A stretch of 64,000 nucleotides of DNA from Tubulanus polymorphus (taxonomy: Eukaryota > Nemertea > Palaeonemertea > Tubulaniformes > Tubulanidae), in the NCBI RefSeq assembly GCF_964204645.1, contig NC_134030.1, positions 12,522,278 to 12,586,277 of the forward strand, read 5' to 3'. A model generated the notes under the pieces. The model did no database searches, was not told the origin of the DNA, and saw only the letters and a program-made list of their open reading frames with translations. This document shows positions 1 to 12,700 of this stretch, in pieces. Made by a program: the position numbers and the translations under genes. Within the stretch, counting starts at the first letter, position 1. Every line of letters begins with the position of its first letter.

Positions 1-1249
1 AACTTGAGGAAATGTACTAACTCCCTAAATTAATAATGGAAAATTTCATTTTTATTTGTGTGATTAATTCAAATTTAGAAACTGTGCAATACCAGCTGAC
101 CATTCAGTTCAATGTTAAGAAATCAAGTAGTAATATAGTATGCAAACAAGCCTCTTTTTCAAGACCGGACAGATTGTGATTTAAAAAGAGTTCATGGTGT
201 TCTAGACCTACTTATTATTTAACCTTTGAAAAAGCTAGGCATGGACATGTTGTACTTGCAATGCATCAATCATGAAATACTTAGCAATGCATCAATCATG
301 AAATAAATAACCCTGTGGCTCCAGTTACAGAGTCCGTAAACGGAGTGCGATAGCCGGGGCGATAGCTCTGGTTACGGAGGACAGTTAGCGCATGCACAAT
401 ACAGTAAAATTCTGACTTGTAATATTGGGATTTGAAACCAAACCAAAAAGTATTAGAGCACTTTACCCACAGCGTCACAGCATACGACTGGAGGTTGGGT
501 GAGTTAATTTATTTAAAGCCTCACCTTACCCTAACCCTATTCCTTCACGCATGCGCGTACATAGATATAGTGCGGATTTCCCCGTAACTGGAGCCAGTTT
601 GAATAAATAAAGTTGGATGAATTTGATTTAATTGATTCAGTACACGCCACAGATTTTGCCAATTACAGTACATTCAATTAATATCGTAGACTATAAATAT
701 TTGATTAAACACAATAATACTTGCCTTGGAGCTTGAATTCAAACACCAGACAGTTCGAACTAAGAAATTAACCATGAAAATTGATTAAAAACAGCAACGA
801 CTATCCCCAAAATAATTGCAAATGCGCACTGTGCAGGCCTGCATGCTCATTCCCAGTCCTTAGCTAGCCGTCGTGAAACGGTTTGAATCCTGTAAATGCC
901 TGATAATTTTTCGAAGTCGATTTTGAATATTTGTATTTTTTTAAAACTCAACAGCGAATGCAAAGACATATAATAACCTTATTTTATTAATTTAACCAAA
1001 TGAAAATACAAACTCTATAGGTTGAAATGGACATTCGTGCTTGGGTTTTTGCACAATACGGAGTGGTATAAAAATCGATAGAACCACGTACGTGTTGAAA
1101 ATGTTGAAATTATGAGTACAGTTATGGCAATATTCTCATTCCAAAATTTATTTCGTGAAAATGTAGATGTTCAGCATTTGGAACCAACATGGGAATAGTT
1201 TATAACATGTACAATCACACGTGTTGCAGATTGGACTAACTCTGATATT
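1..1249. other. Left flank without recognised gene
   Basis: AT-rich non-coding sequence. The only structure I can support is the SINE-like module within short inverted repeats at 316-596. No exon of the downstream acyltransferase gene was recognised here. Its upstream exons, which should carry the catalytic histidine, are expected to the left of the window. Confidence 0.5.
316..596. mobile_element. Short inverted-repeat element enclosing a tRNA-like SINE module
   Basis: A perfect 13-bp inverted repeat (TGGCTCCAGTTAC at 316-328, its complement at 584-596) encloses a segment about 255 bp long. Read on the minus strand, positions 400-486 contain CTGTGGGTAA (box A-like) and GGTTTCAAATCCC (box B-like), as in tRNA-derived SINEs. 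The same inner module, including the flanking CACGCATGCGCG, recurs at 53770-53940, again between inverted repeats. No coding potential is visible. Confidence 0.5.
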
Positions 1250-1323
1250 AATCACATGTGTTATTCTATGACATGTGTGATCCCAGCAGTCACACATGGG
1301 ATCTGTATTGTTGAGCCAATCAC

Positions 1324-2811
1324 ATGTTTTATTGTCGGAAGTTTCGCCGTCGGTCTTCTCATCGTTCGTCGACGTCGGTTAGCGATGAAAGTGATTCTTC
1401 TAGTAGGTCGCGATCCCGTTCGAGGGACCGTCACCGAAGTCGGCATGATCGTCGGGATACTGGAAAATACCTGACTCAGAAGGATTTCCATGTATTTGGG
1501 GAGAAAATTTTAAACTTGTTATCTTCGTCGCAACAAGTCGCTGCAACCTCTACAACAGGTAAGCCTATTCCTGATTGTCCGGTTAGAAGTTCGCCAGCCC
1601 ACTCAGTTTTTCGGAATTCTGACTCTGAATTCCTGGATGCTGCGGTAGGGTCTGATTTCAATGAGGATCCGGTCCTAGAAGCGGCAATTCCTTCTGGGGT
1701 CGTTCCTGTCGCGAGCAATTGTGGGTTGCCCCAGACGATGGGGGCTTCCCTGGCTCGCAATGTATCCACGTCCCGTTCAGTTTTATCCGAACCAGCGGGG
1801 GACATGCCATTTTCTTTGTCAAGCACGGGGCAACTCGCGCTAAGCCCACAGCAGCTCCTCTGGTCGGTGAGTCAATGGAAGCTTATCGCCCGGACTCCGA
1901 TCTTAACGTTTTACGGGAATCGTCAGTGGTTTCGAGAGAATGGGCTCGATTGGATACGCAATTATGGGGTGAATGTCGGCCTGGAACATTTTCATTTCCC
2001 CCTCCAGAACGGGGTATGAAATCTGGGAAATATTTTAGTTCAACCGATCCACCTATAGGCGCATTTCGCTCGGCGTATTACGCAACTCCAGGTGCTGTGG
2101 ATCACAGTCATAACTGCCTTGATGCTGATTATACTTTGATCAGCCCGGATACTGTTACAGCACAGTCAGGTATTCGTTTGCCTAAGTCCGGTTTGGTGGC
2201 CATGACGTCAATCCTGGACTATCTTACCAGGGTTGGTTCGTTTCAAGATATGGCACTTAAGGTGTTGACGGGTGAGCTTCGCGAGACTCACGCCGCCGTT
2301 CATGCGGGCTCCGACCCAGAGTCAGTTGCCCTAAAACTGGAGGGAATGGACCGGATTATCCAATCTTTGGCTCGGTCTGTTTCGCATGTAATTCCGTTGT
2401 CGGTTCGGGGTCAGGCTAATCTCCAGTTCCAAAACTCGCCTACCGGATATGGTGTCCAATGCTTTGCTGAGAGCCCCATTGGGGACGTCTTCACGTCTCT
2501 TCTCCGGTTGGTGCGCTCCGGTTTCTGCAGAGCTGAGGAAGATTCGGGAGGTTCAGGCCAAGTCCAACCCCCGAACTCCGTGGAAAAAGCGTTCTGGTCC
2601 GACGCCTGCGGCGCAAGGTTCGGCACGGACGCAAACAGGACCATCTCAAACTTCAGCGCTTTCTCAGGCGGCTTCGGATGCCGGTTGGAGAACTAGCGCG
2701 CAACTTCAACAATCGTGTCAAGCCTCGTCCGGTCGTAACAGTTCCGGTGCGTATCGAGGCAAGGGGAAGGCTCCAAAAAGGGGCTCTTCCTTTCGGAAAA
2801 ACTCGAAATGA
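1324..2811 (+). pseudogene. DIRS gag-like protein, frameshifted
   Basis: The first ORF region of the element. It opens with a Ser/Arg-rich stretch (SRSRSRSRDRHRSRHDRR, near 1400) and continues into the segment containing MEAYRPDSDLNVLRESS in another frame (about 1870-2440). It finishes in a third frame with a basic, Gly/Ser-rich tail ending at 2811, four bases into the next ORF. The change of frame near 1850 and again near 2450 shows two frameshifts. Gag proteins of DIRS elements are poorly conserved; I assign this from position, basic composition and overlap with the RT ORF rather than from a catalytic motif. Confidence 0.6.
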
Positions 2812-4765
2812 ATTCTTGGGACCAGTGGGAGGTTGTCTGCAGCACCCACTGGTCCGACCTCTTTGGAGACGGTTGGCCCTCCCGGGTCGTCTCTCGTGGC
2901 TACCGTCTCCGTTTCCTAAGGCGACCGCGCCTGATGAGGTCACCTCCCGACATGCGGTCAAAACCAGGTCAGGAAGCCTTAATCTCTCCGGCTCTCAAGG
3001 AATTGGCCGAGAAGGGAGCGATAGAACCAGTTTGCAACGAAACTTCTCCCGGCTGGTTTTCTCGAATATTCATGGTACCAAAGGCCACAGGGGGTCAACG
3101 GACAGTGATAGATCTGTCATCCCTCAATCGGCACCTAGACATTCCAAGGTTCCGGATGACCAAGCCCAAGGACGTGATTCAAGGGCTCCGTCCGGGTCAA
3201 TGGGCGGCTTCATTGGACCTGAAAGATGCTTACTTTCAGGTTCCAATTCACCCAAAATCTCGGCGATTTCTCAGGATAAAGTGGAAAGGCCGCCAGTTCC
3301 AATTCAGGTCTCTTCCATTTGGCCTCAGTACGGCCCCGTGGGTTTTCACCAAGTTGGTCAAGTCAGTTCAGAAGGTACTTCAGTCAAGGGGTGTTCGACT
3401 GTTCGTTTACCTCGACGACTGGTTAATAGTCGCGAATTCAGCTCAGGAATGTCGGGAGGCAATGACCTCAGTCTTGGACTTAGTCCATCAGCTAGGGTTC
3501 CGCGTAAACAGGGAAAAATCTTAGTTGACGCCGGCCCAACAGTTCACTTATCTCGGCATGGACTTCGATCTCCGAATCGGCAAAGTCTTTCCGTCTATGG
3601 TTCGAGTGGCCAAACTTCAAGAAGCTGTAGCGGGAGTGTCCACAACCCCGAGAACAGCTCGTTACTGGTCACGGCTTCTAGGCTCCATCAGCTCCATGGG
3701 TCTGGTGGTGCCATTAGGCCGCCTCAGAAGCAGGCGCTTGCAACAATATTGGAAGGTCTTCTGGTCTCAGTCGAAGGGCAACTGGGAGGCCTTGATTCCC
3801 GTACGTCCAACCGATCTAAGTCCGGATCTTCAGTGGTGGGCAACTACGAATCTTCGGCTCGGGGTGTCACTAGCCCCGTTAGAGGCTCCAGTTCGTGTAT
3901 TCACGGATGCCAGTCACCAAGGATGGGGGGCACATCTGGAGAACCGAGTCAAAGCCGGGAGATGGTCTCGCTACGAGGCCACCAACCACATAAATTTCCT
4001 AGAAATGCTGGCTGTGTGGAAGGCCCTGAAGTTCTTTCACAGGAGAGTGGAGGGCCACCACATTTGGTTAGCCACAGACAATTCAACAGTGAGGGCTTAC
4101 CTTCAGAACCAAGGGGGCACTCACTCAGAAACCCTCACAGGTCTGTCGGCCAAAATTCTTCTTTGGTGCCAGACAAAGTGCGTGTCCCTGATTGTGGCAC
4201 ATTTAGCAGGGAAAAGGAACGTGATGGCCGATGCTCTGTCTCGTCGAGGTCAGGCTATTGCGACAGAATGGGTTCTCCACCAAGAAGTAGCCGATCGGGT
4301 TCGGGGCATTTTTGGCAATCCGCTGCTGGATCTGTTTGCCACCTGGTTCAATCGGAGGTGTCCTCTGTTTGTGTCCCCGTTTCCAGACGCGGAAGCGTGG
4401 GGGGTTGATGCCTTCTCTCTGGACTGGTCGGGGATGCATGCGTATGCGTTCCCGCCCACACCAGTCCTGCCGCGCTTACTGGATCAAATAGAGAGATCAG
4501 TCAATTGCAACATAGTTCTGGTAGCACCATGATGGCCGGCTCAGAAATGGTTCCTACCACTTCTCAACCTATTGTGCGACAACCCCAGGATTCTTCCGAA
4601 TTTCCCATCGCTTCTGTCTCAGGGGAACTTTCGGCATCATCCAAACAGCCAGTGGTTAAATCTGCTCGCCTGGCCATTGTCCAGCGATCCTTGTCAGCTT
4701 CAGGCTTTTCAGAACAGGCTGCCTCCTTTATCGCAGGATCTAAGCGGCCATCAACAAGTACCATT
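2808..4765 (+). pseudogene. DIRS reverse transcriptase-RNase H, interrupted
   Basis: Copies the element's RNA into DNA. The RT part (2808-3521) shows the fingers/palm signatures FSRIFMVPKATGGQRTVIDL, SLDLKDAYFQVPI and LPFGLSTAPWVF, then the catalytic VYLDDWLIV. A single in-frame TAG at 3522-3524 interrupts the ORF. The same frame continues with LTPAQQFTYLGMDFD into RNase H, with acidic residues in VFTDASHQGWG, NFLEMLAVWKA, ATDNSTVRAYL and MADALSRR. After VLVAP (4532) the reading continues in another frame (WFPLLLNLLCDNPRILP) to about 4765, where it overlaps the recombinase ORF, an arrangement common in DIRS elements. The RT type and the partner recombinase distinguish it from LTR elements. 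At least one stop and one frameshift make it a pseudogene. Confidence 0.88.
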
Positions 4766-5747
4766 TACGATGCCAAATGGAGTCATTTTGCGGATTGGTG
4801 TGCTGCAGGGGAAATTGATCCATGCTCACCCTCTGTAGCTCAATCGGCAGATTTTTTACTGCACCTATTTGTAGTAAAAGGTTTGCAGGTCATAACTATT
4901 AAAGGTTACCGCTCCGCGATTTCTCATACATTGCGTGCTTCTGGATGGCGAAATGTAGGGGATCATCGGATATCCCAGCTGGTTGCAGGGTTTTCTATTT
5001 CCCGGCCTCGGGTAACAAGGACAGTTCCACCATGGGATCTGTCTGTAATTTTGAAGAAGTTAATGGAGGCTCCATTTGAACCTCTTTCGGCAGCGTCATT
5101 TGCAAATTTGTCAAAAAAGACTGTATTTTTGCTGTTCTTGGCTTGCTCGGCCCGTCGCTCGGAGATTCATGCGCTTTCAGTCCGACAATGTCATATTGTC
5201 TTTTGGCCAGCGAATGAATTTGTTTCGCTGCGGCCTGCTTTGGAATTTTTGGCAAAGAACCAACGACCAGGCTCGGTTGGGCGTCAATGGCGAATTGAAG
5301 CCCTAAAACATCGAGTGGAACCGGGCATCCCGGACAGGACTTTATGTCCTGTGCGGGCGTTGTGTTTCTATTTAGATCGCTCTGCTTCACGGAGGGATTC
5401 ACGGGAGCAGTTATTTATTCCGCTGCTGGATCACCTAAAGGGGGATATTTTGGCGGGACGCAGTGGCCCGATGGGTCTCTTCACTGATCAAGGACATTTT
5501 ATTGAAGGAGAATCTTTCCTCGGAGGGAGTGGTTTCTCATCAAGTGAGGTCTATGGCTACTTCCTGCGCAGCCTTTTCAGGTGCTCCGTTGGAGGAAGTC
5601 TGTCGGGCCGCCTTTTGGAATTCACCGTCGACATTCACGTCATTTTATTTACGGGATGTTTCAGGCCAGTTAGGCTCATTAGCTTCACTTGGTCCTGTTG
5701 TCATGGCTCAAGGTGTCCGTTCTTTCCGATCGGACCCTTTAGTGTAG
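4505..5747 (+). pseudogene. DIRS tyrosine recombinase, frameshifted
   Basis: The integrase of DIRS elements, related to phage lambda and Cre-type recombinases, which inserts a circular DNA intermediate. The N-terminal SAM-like DNA-binding part includes STSTIYDAKWSHFADWC. The catalytic part shows the first arginine in LACSARRSEIHAL. A frameshift near 5450-5465 moves the rest into another frame, where the H-x-x-R motif (VSHQVRSMA) and the nucleophilic tyrosine region (FTSFYLRD) follow in the expected order. Reading ends at 5747. Overlap with the end of the RT-RNase H ORF matches the family. The frameshift between the first Arg and the H-x-x-R box makes it non-functional as it stands. Confidence 0.87.
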
Positions 5748-6017
5748 AATATTTATGTTGCATTATCAGGATCACAGGGGGTGTATCCTTGTACATAGTT
5801 TGGGCTCATATCTGCAAGTATTAATTTTGCAAAATTCTGGGGGGGGGGGGGCCCCTGAGCTGGACGGACTCACTGTGGCCAACCGGTCTTCCCTGTGCTA
5901 CAGTGCTCCATTCCGTGCTTGGGTAAGTGCTCTCTTTTTCCCTCTTACCTTGCGTTTGAGTGTTGGTTTTTCTATCTACCTTTCCCACCATCCTTGTGCT
6001 AGGCTAGTCTAGCAAAA

Positions 6018-6327
6018 ACCATAGGAAAGGGTACAGTACTCGACGGAAATATTACAATTTTTGGAACTAAAATTTGTATTTCCGAGTAGTACTTACCCTT
6101 TCCTATGGTGGGAATCCCGCCCACCTGCCCCGCATAGCTGTTTTTTTTTGGTCTTCTATGACGTAAAAAGATGGCGGATTTCGCCGGTGGCTAAATGCAA
6201 TACCGCAGGGCCGGGTCGTATAGAAAAACCATTGGCGATAAATCCAAATTTAGAAAATATTGGCAAAAACCATAGGAAAGGGTAAGTACTACTCGGAAAT
6301 ACAAATTTTAGTTCCAAAAATTGTAAT
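6018..6327. repeat. DIRS 3' inverted/direct repeat block
   Basis: A perfect 59-bp inverted repeat (6051-6109 against 6269-6327) is separated by 159 bp. A third, diverged copy of its start in the right-arm orientation (accataggaaagggta...) occurs at 6018-6050. In DIRS elements such inverted and internal complementary sequences allow circularisation of the cDNA. Confidence 0.75.
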
Positions 6328-6631
6328 TTTTACACGCATAACATGTGTGATTTTTTCGTAAGGTATTCCTTTGTTTATTCTATTCTCTATCGCCATCATC
6401 TTAGTTGTGTCGGTCCATGTTTGAAAGCAGTCATCATAGGATTACCACTATAGTTTGATAGTGTACTATGTACTCAATGCCCTGTATTTAGAGATACCGG
6501 TATGCAATTTTTCAATCCACATAATTAACTAAGCTTAGTGACATTTCCTGTTCATCGTCATTAGGTGTCTTTGTGGGATTTTTTTCCATTTCCGCGTTGG
6601 TTTCCTGTAATATTGTTGTTTTTCTTTATAG

Positions 6632-6742
6632 GGCTCAACATTGCAAAAATTGCCAATAACGGACCCACATGAATTGAAATTTCATGTCGATGAAAGAATA
6701 CTGAAATCTATTAATGAAGTATCAAAATTATACAATGAAAGG
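6632..6742 (+). CDS. Acyltransferase exon A
   Basis: Begins after the acceptor tttctttatag and ends before gtaaat, phase 0 at both ends, 37 codons. It encodes ITDPHELKFHVDER followed by a helix (ILKSINEVSKLYNER) as in the linker before the second acyltransferase lobe. The preceding exon is not in the window's recognisable sequence. Confidence 0.8.
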
Positions 6743-9700
6743 GTAAATTTATTTATTTTGGATTGTCTTGTCAATCTTGATGTCAATTTATACATAATTC
6801 AATATTTCTATCAGGTTAGTGATCCTGAGGTTATGGTTCATAATTTCAATGCTTTTGGAAAGAACAAGCTTAAATCTATGAAGATGCACCCTGATTACTT
6901 CATCCAGGTTGTCTTACAAGTGGCATATTATGCTCTGTATGGAAAGTAAGTAATAAATGATGTATTGGTTATGTAAATCAATGAAAATCCCATAATTGAC
7001 AGACCCTTCAACCTTTGAAAATCAATTTCTGGAATGAAATTACGATTATCAGGAAAATTGATCTTTTTGGAATGTTAACCAAAAATAAGTTTTTATTGTA
7101 TATACTATCTTGCAATATACAAAGATACAATACTGACCAAGTTGAGCAACGAACAGTTAAACTGCATGATGAATAAACCAGGTACTGGGTTTTTCCCAGT
7201 GACCTACAGGTTGTGTTATCATTAGACACGTATACAACATACAGGACCGAGAAATCTATACGATGTTCATTCTACATGAATGCATGAATTTGAATGCTGA
7301 ACGATTCATTTGCAATGCACTTGTCAGTGGATTGACAGTCGATCTTTAAAATACATGTAAATGTCAGCTATACTATCATCTGACAGTTAATAATTCATAT
7401 TGAATTGACTATGCAGACCAACCTAGAGTTTGCTAGCATAGTCATGACTTAAGTCAACCAAATTGTGAAGCGACAGAATGACAGACCGACAAGTCGACAC
7501 TCAACCAAACAATGGCCATGTGATGTCTTTAAACGAAATTCTTTGTATATTTTGATAATTTTATGCTATTTACACTGTTAAAATCCGAAATACACTGTTT
7601 CAGACCTGCTCCAACCTATGAGACCGCTACAACAAGAGCTTACTACCTGGGAAGGACAGAAACAGTGCGTACATGTACAGTTGAAAGCGTCGAGTTTGCT
7701 AAAAGTATGGTTAACAATGATATATCTGTAAGTACATGGAAAAAATTGGTGACTTGTTTAAGCGCCCTAGTAAGATAAACATGAACAACTTAACAACAAA
7801 ATAAACAGCAAATTATATGCCAAATTGTGAATTTTGGCATTCATTTTGTATCAGTAATTATGTCTCTGTGGGGGGAGATTTTAAAATAGCTTTTTGATGG
7901 ATTTCAATGAAACTTAACTTCAGAATAGGGGCAGGTAAGCTGTTCACCCCTAATAAAATTGGAGGCCATTGGCCATCAAACATGTCATTGATCATCTTTA
8001 TGGATCTTCATGAAACTCAGTGTGAGGATTGTGGTAGGTTTGATGTCCACCCCTATTGAAAATAGAGAATTTTGGCCATTAAATATGGCCGCCCGGGCGG
8101 CCATCTTGAAATTTTGTAAGCGCGATACAGCCTATAATTCCAGGGGAATTATCACAAAAGTTAATGAGTGGGTTTGGCTGGCTGATTGAGTGAGATGTCC
8201 ACCCCTATTGAAAATGGAGGTCATCAGCTATCAAAAATGGCCACCACAGTGGCCATCTTGAATTTCTTGTTATCACAATACAGCCCACAATTCTTGATGG
8301 ATTTTAACCCCACTTGGGACTTTAGTCCCAGCAGGCTATTGCGTTCACTTTTCGTCCGTCGTCCGTCCGTCCGTAGACGGAATCCAGTTATTTTGGGAAG
8401 TTTTGAAGACGCTTCAAGATAATGTCTTGATATTTGGGTTACACATGTATCTACCCTAGACACATCTTCAGCCCAAAAACTGGCCCTGTCAGATTCAAGA
8501 TGGCCGACTGGCAGCCATTGTTGTTCGCCAAAATCAGCTCTTTTTACACATTTTTGAACTTTTTGAGGGAAATTTTGAAGACGCTTTGATCAATTACCTT
8601 GATCTTTCGGATATATGTGAATTCCCCCAGGGCCCATCAGCATAACAAAAATTGAATCGATCGGACTCAAGAGGGCCGTCCTATGACCTTTTTAGTGCCC
8701 AAAAATGTTAATTTTGTCCCAAATTCTGAGTCCTGTAGCTTCCTACTGGTTTATCATTTCTCATTGCAATTTGTGATGGGTATTCTTTGGAAAGGGATGT
8801 TTTATACCTGAGACAGGTATTTTTCATCAGCCAATTATGACGCAATTGGCGACCATCTTGGTGTCACCAGTACTCATTCGTAAGTGGGAAAAAGTTTTTC
8901 CACATTATATTGATACCTAAGCGTATTTTGCTACCACAATCAATTAGAAAGTTGTAGCTCATAACGTGTTCTATGATTGTGGTGAGTTTCAAGGTCATTG
9001 GTTTTTGTATATGGCCACCAGGGGGCGTTGAATAATGCAATATCTTAGTATTTCTATATTATATTCGTATCAATGCATATTTTGTAACCACAATCAATTG
9101 CAAAGGTGTAGCTCATGACATCATCTATGATTGTGGCAAGTTTTAAGGCCATTAGTTATTCTATATGGTCACCAGGGGGCGTTGAATAGTAGAATAACTT
9201 AGTATTACCTTATTATATTGGTACCTAGGCATATTTTGTTACCATGATCAATTAAAAAGTTATAGTTCGTGACATGTTCTATGATTGTGGTGAGTTTCAA
9301 GGTCATTGGGTTTTGAATATGGTCACCAGGGGGTGTTGAATAGTAGAATAACTTAGTATTTCCATATTAAAGTGGTAACGAGGCATATTTTGTTATCACA
9401 ATCAATTACAAAATCGTAGCTGCTGACATGTTCTATGATTGTGGTGAGTTTCAAGGTCATTGGATTCTGTATATGGTCACCAGGGGGCGTTGAATATTGA
9501 AACTGTTAGATTGTTGAGCATTTGGAACCACTTCCCAAGTGGGCATGGTGTCCCTGGACCCCTAGTTATAAGAATGAGTAAGATGTCCATCCCTATTCAA
9601 AATAGAGGTTATTGTCCATCAAATATGGCTACAATGATCTTGCATTTCATGTTAGGGCAATATATCCTATAATTCATTATGGATTTTCATGAAACCAGGG

Positions 9701-12700
9701 TGGCAATCTTGAATTTCTTGAGGGATTTTCACCTTATTCAGCGTGAGGATTGGGGTAGGTGAGATTTCCACCCTTTTCCAAATAGAGGTTATCAGCCATC
9801 AAATATGCCCGCCTAGGCAGCTGTCTTGAATTTCTTGTAAGTGCGATACAGCCTATAATTTTTTTATGGATTTTCATGATATATTGGGAGTGGGTTTGGC
9901 CTCGTGAGATATGCCCCCTATTGAAAATGGAGGTCATCGGCCATCAAATATGGCTGCAAGGGTGGCCAACTTGAATTTTCTTGTTAGCAAGATACAGCCT
10001 ATGATTCTTGATGGATTTATATGAAACTTGATGTGATAATTGAGGCGGGTAAGCTGTCCATCCCTATCAAAAATCGAGATCATCGGCCATAAAATATGGC
10101 CACCAGATCAGCCATCTTGAATTATTTGATGGATATCCATGAAACTTGATGTGAAAGTAAAGTAAAGTTTATGTGTGTTCGACTTGAATCAATAATTCTT
10201 ACCAACTCAATGAACAATTAAGTAAACTCTCCTGTTTATGAAGTATGCAATATGTTTGTTACCTGTTTTCAATTTCTTGGCCTTTTACTGTTTGCTTACC
10301 CTGGGGAGATATACGTGGAATAGCCACATTCTAGTTAGATATATTTCATTCGTCTTATTTCCTGTTTGATAAATTTTCATGTCGTTTTCGATAAAGTTTT
10401 AATGGCTATGCCTATGTCATCAATATTGGCTAGCTGATTGGTTAGACTGGTTGCCGGTCAAATCAATTCAATTGTCGATATATTCAAATCTGAAATAAGT
10501 TTATTGATACTATTGTATGATTGTATTCATTGTCATTCATATAAGCAGTCTATATGTGTTATTCTTCTTCAAGGTGTGAAAAAACTTTTAAGTTTTCTTG
10601 TTATATCTAGGTTAATGAGAAGTATGAATTATTACAGAAGGCAATGAAAACATTGCACAGATTGATGACAGAGGGCCAACAGAATAAAGGTACAGTAAGC
10701 ATGAAATTTTGGAAACCCATTCCCTATCAAAACATTTTCAATTTTCAGGGGTGCAGGAATGGGAGTGGCTAATTTACAGTGACTTTTTGCTAATTTACAT
10801 TTGGAACCCCCTCAAGATAGGGCCCTGGATCCACCCCTGACTGCGTGTATGTATCTGTAAAAGTAAACGCGCGCCACAACGATTAGTCAGTGAAGATGTA
10901 AGCTTGAGTCACATTGTTTTAAGCTTAGTCTACTTATGCCTGCCTACTTAAAACAATTCAATCATGAAACTTTAAAAAAAACCATGTCAGTCCATAAACT
11001 CAATTTTTGTCGATGCGACAATCCAGAGCGCCTGCGCGTATATCCAAACAAGCACCGAAGGTGCAATGTCTAGAAGGGAGGTTTGGGGGCCCTTCACCAT
11101 GAAAATTTTGAATATTAAAACGTCTGAGATGTGTTCTGGTGGCCATGGTCTAAATTTCCCTCAAACAGTTCAAAAATGTGTAAAAAGTGCTGATATTTGC
11201 GAAAAACAATGGCTGCCAGTCGGCCATCTTGATTCTGACAGGGCCAGTTTTTGGGCTGAAGATGTGTCTAGGGTAGATACATGTGTAACCCAAATATCAA
11301 AACATTACATTGAAGCGTCTTCAAAACTTCCCATTGCGTCTACGGATGAACGGATGGACGGATGACGGACGAAAAGTGAACGCAATAGCTGGCTGGGACT
11401 TAAGTCCCTAGTGGGCTAAAAAGTTTGCTGAATTCAGTTACTTAGATTCTGTGAGATCAGGTGCATGGTCCAGATGTCATACTGTAACACCATGAACAAA
11501 ACTCGCTGGAGTCACTGGGCGGAAACGCCTCTGAACGAAATACTGTTGCACCACTGACATCTTCAACAACTTGATAGCCTACCCCCCATGTAAACACAGA
11601 ATAACGTTTATTATAATGTTTTAGCATAATGGGGTTTTCAATTATTGGTGTGACATACGTCACAGTTGTCGCACTGGTGGCTACGCCCCTGCTTCAGTAG
11701 AAGTATCCTCTAAATATCGATTCCGATAGCCCAAAAACCATTAAAAAGGTGGACAAAAGATATGAACACAATCACCTATTGTTCTGTATTTCTTCCAAGA
11801 GAGGGCAGCACCCTCCAGTTTCAATATAGAAGACAACTGATGGACATATTCCATCACACCACCCCCTTCAACTTGTTCAAACTCCTTTTTGAACAGGAAT
11901 GTATAGTCAAAATATTTACGAATTTTAACAATGACATAGTCCTTAATATACAATGTTAAGCTCCAGACGGTAGACATCTACACTGGTCATTTTGTTTCGC
12001 ATTCGAGGTGCAATCTCAGTGACTCAGGATATACGCAGCTGTCGATCTTGGTGACTAATCACTGGTGGTTTGTGGGTCGTTTTTAAAAATATCTATACCA
12101 TTGAAAGGTATATACGGCCAATGGACGCTACACGTTCCTCATCCTAGAGAGCTAAAAATATAATCCCAAGAAAACGGAAAGAAACTGTTCCCAATGGGGT
12201 GTGCTACATCTGGGGGGGGGGGGCCCGTGTGGTAGTGTAGACTGAATGGCTTTTTCAGTAACATTACAAAGAATAAGCGACCCAAGGTTTTTTGTGGAAA
12301 AGGGGGACAGAAGGGTGCTTGCTCTTGAGTAGCGCCATAACATCTGCAAACTCCTCTGTCGTCCTGCCATAGTCGCTGGCATGGTTCATACCATGCGTGA
12401 CCACAATCGCTCTAGCCCTAAAGGATACATGTGGGAGGTGCTCCAATAAATCACTGAGTCGTTCCCCAGAGTGACAAATGGGAATCAGACTGCCACTGGC
12501 CTTCAGCCCCGTAAACATTGAATCTCCAAGCAACACGATTGGTAGGTTCTTGACTGCCCTCTGCTTCAAGTCTCAAAGTTTCAGCCAGAGGTGTGACGAG
12601 TCGCCACCACATTCGGTCAGGGCTTTTACTAGTGCCTGGCTGATGTGCTCAAATGCTGCTATACTCATCTTCGGCCGAAAACGTCTGGTCTTGGTTGTCT

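Larger units (their letters stand above)
1250..6352 (+). mobile_element. DIRS-like tyrosine-recombinase retrotransposon, decayed
   Basis: About 5.1 kb, the usual size for DIRS elements. Gene order is gag-like, RT-RNase H, then tyrosine recombinase. The ends carry a short inverted repeat: AATCACATGTGTTAT at 1250-1264 and its exact complement at 6338-6352. Near the right end a perfect 59-bp inverted repeat (6051-6109 and 6269-6327) recalls the internal complementary region used when DIRS elements replicate through circular DNA. No target-site duplication was seen, as expected for recombinase-mediated insertion. All three genes contain frameshifts or stops, so this copy is probably dead. It lies in an intron of, or just upstream of, the acyltransferase exons. 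The outer boundaries are inferred from the short terminal repeat only. Confidence 0.8.

Noticed and set aside
2678-4408. 576-residue + strand ORF overlapping the RT gene
   Set aside because: It is a shadow frame over RT-RNase H; the motifs are all in the other frame and its product is low-complexity Ser/Gly/Arg.
11421-12020. 3' LTR of the Gypsy-like element
   Set aside because: No matching sequence was seen at the other end near 17450-17645, so an LTR cannot be supported.
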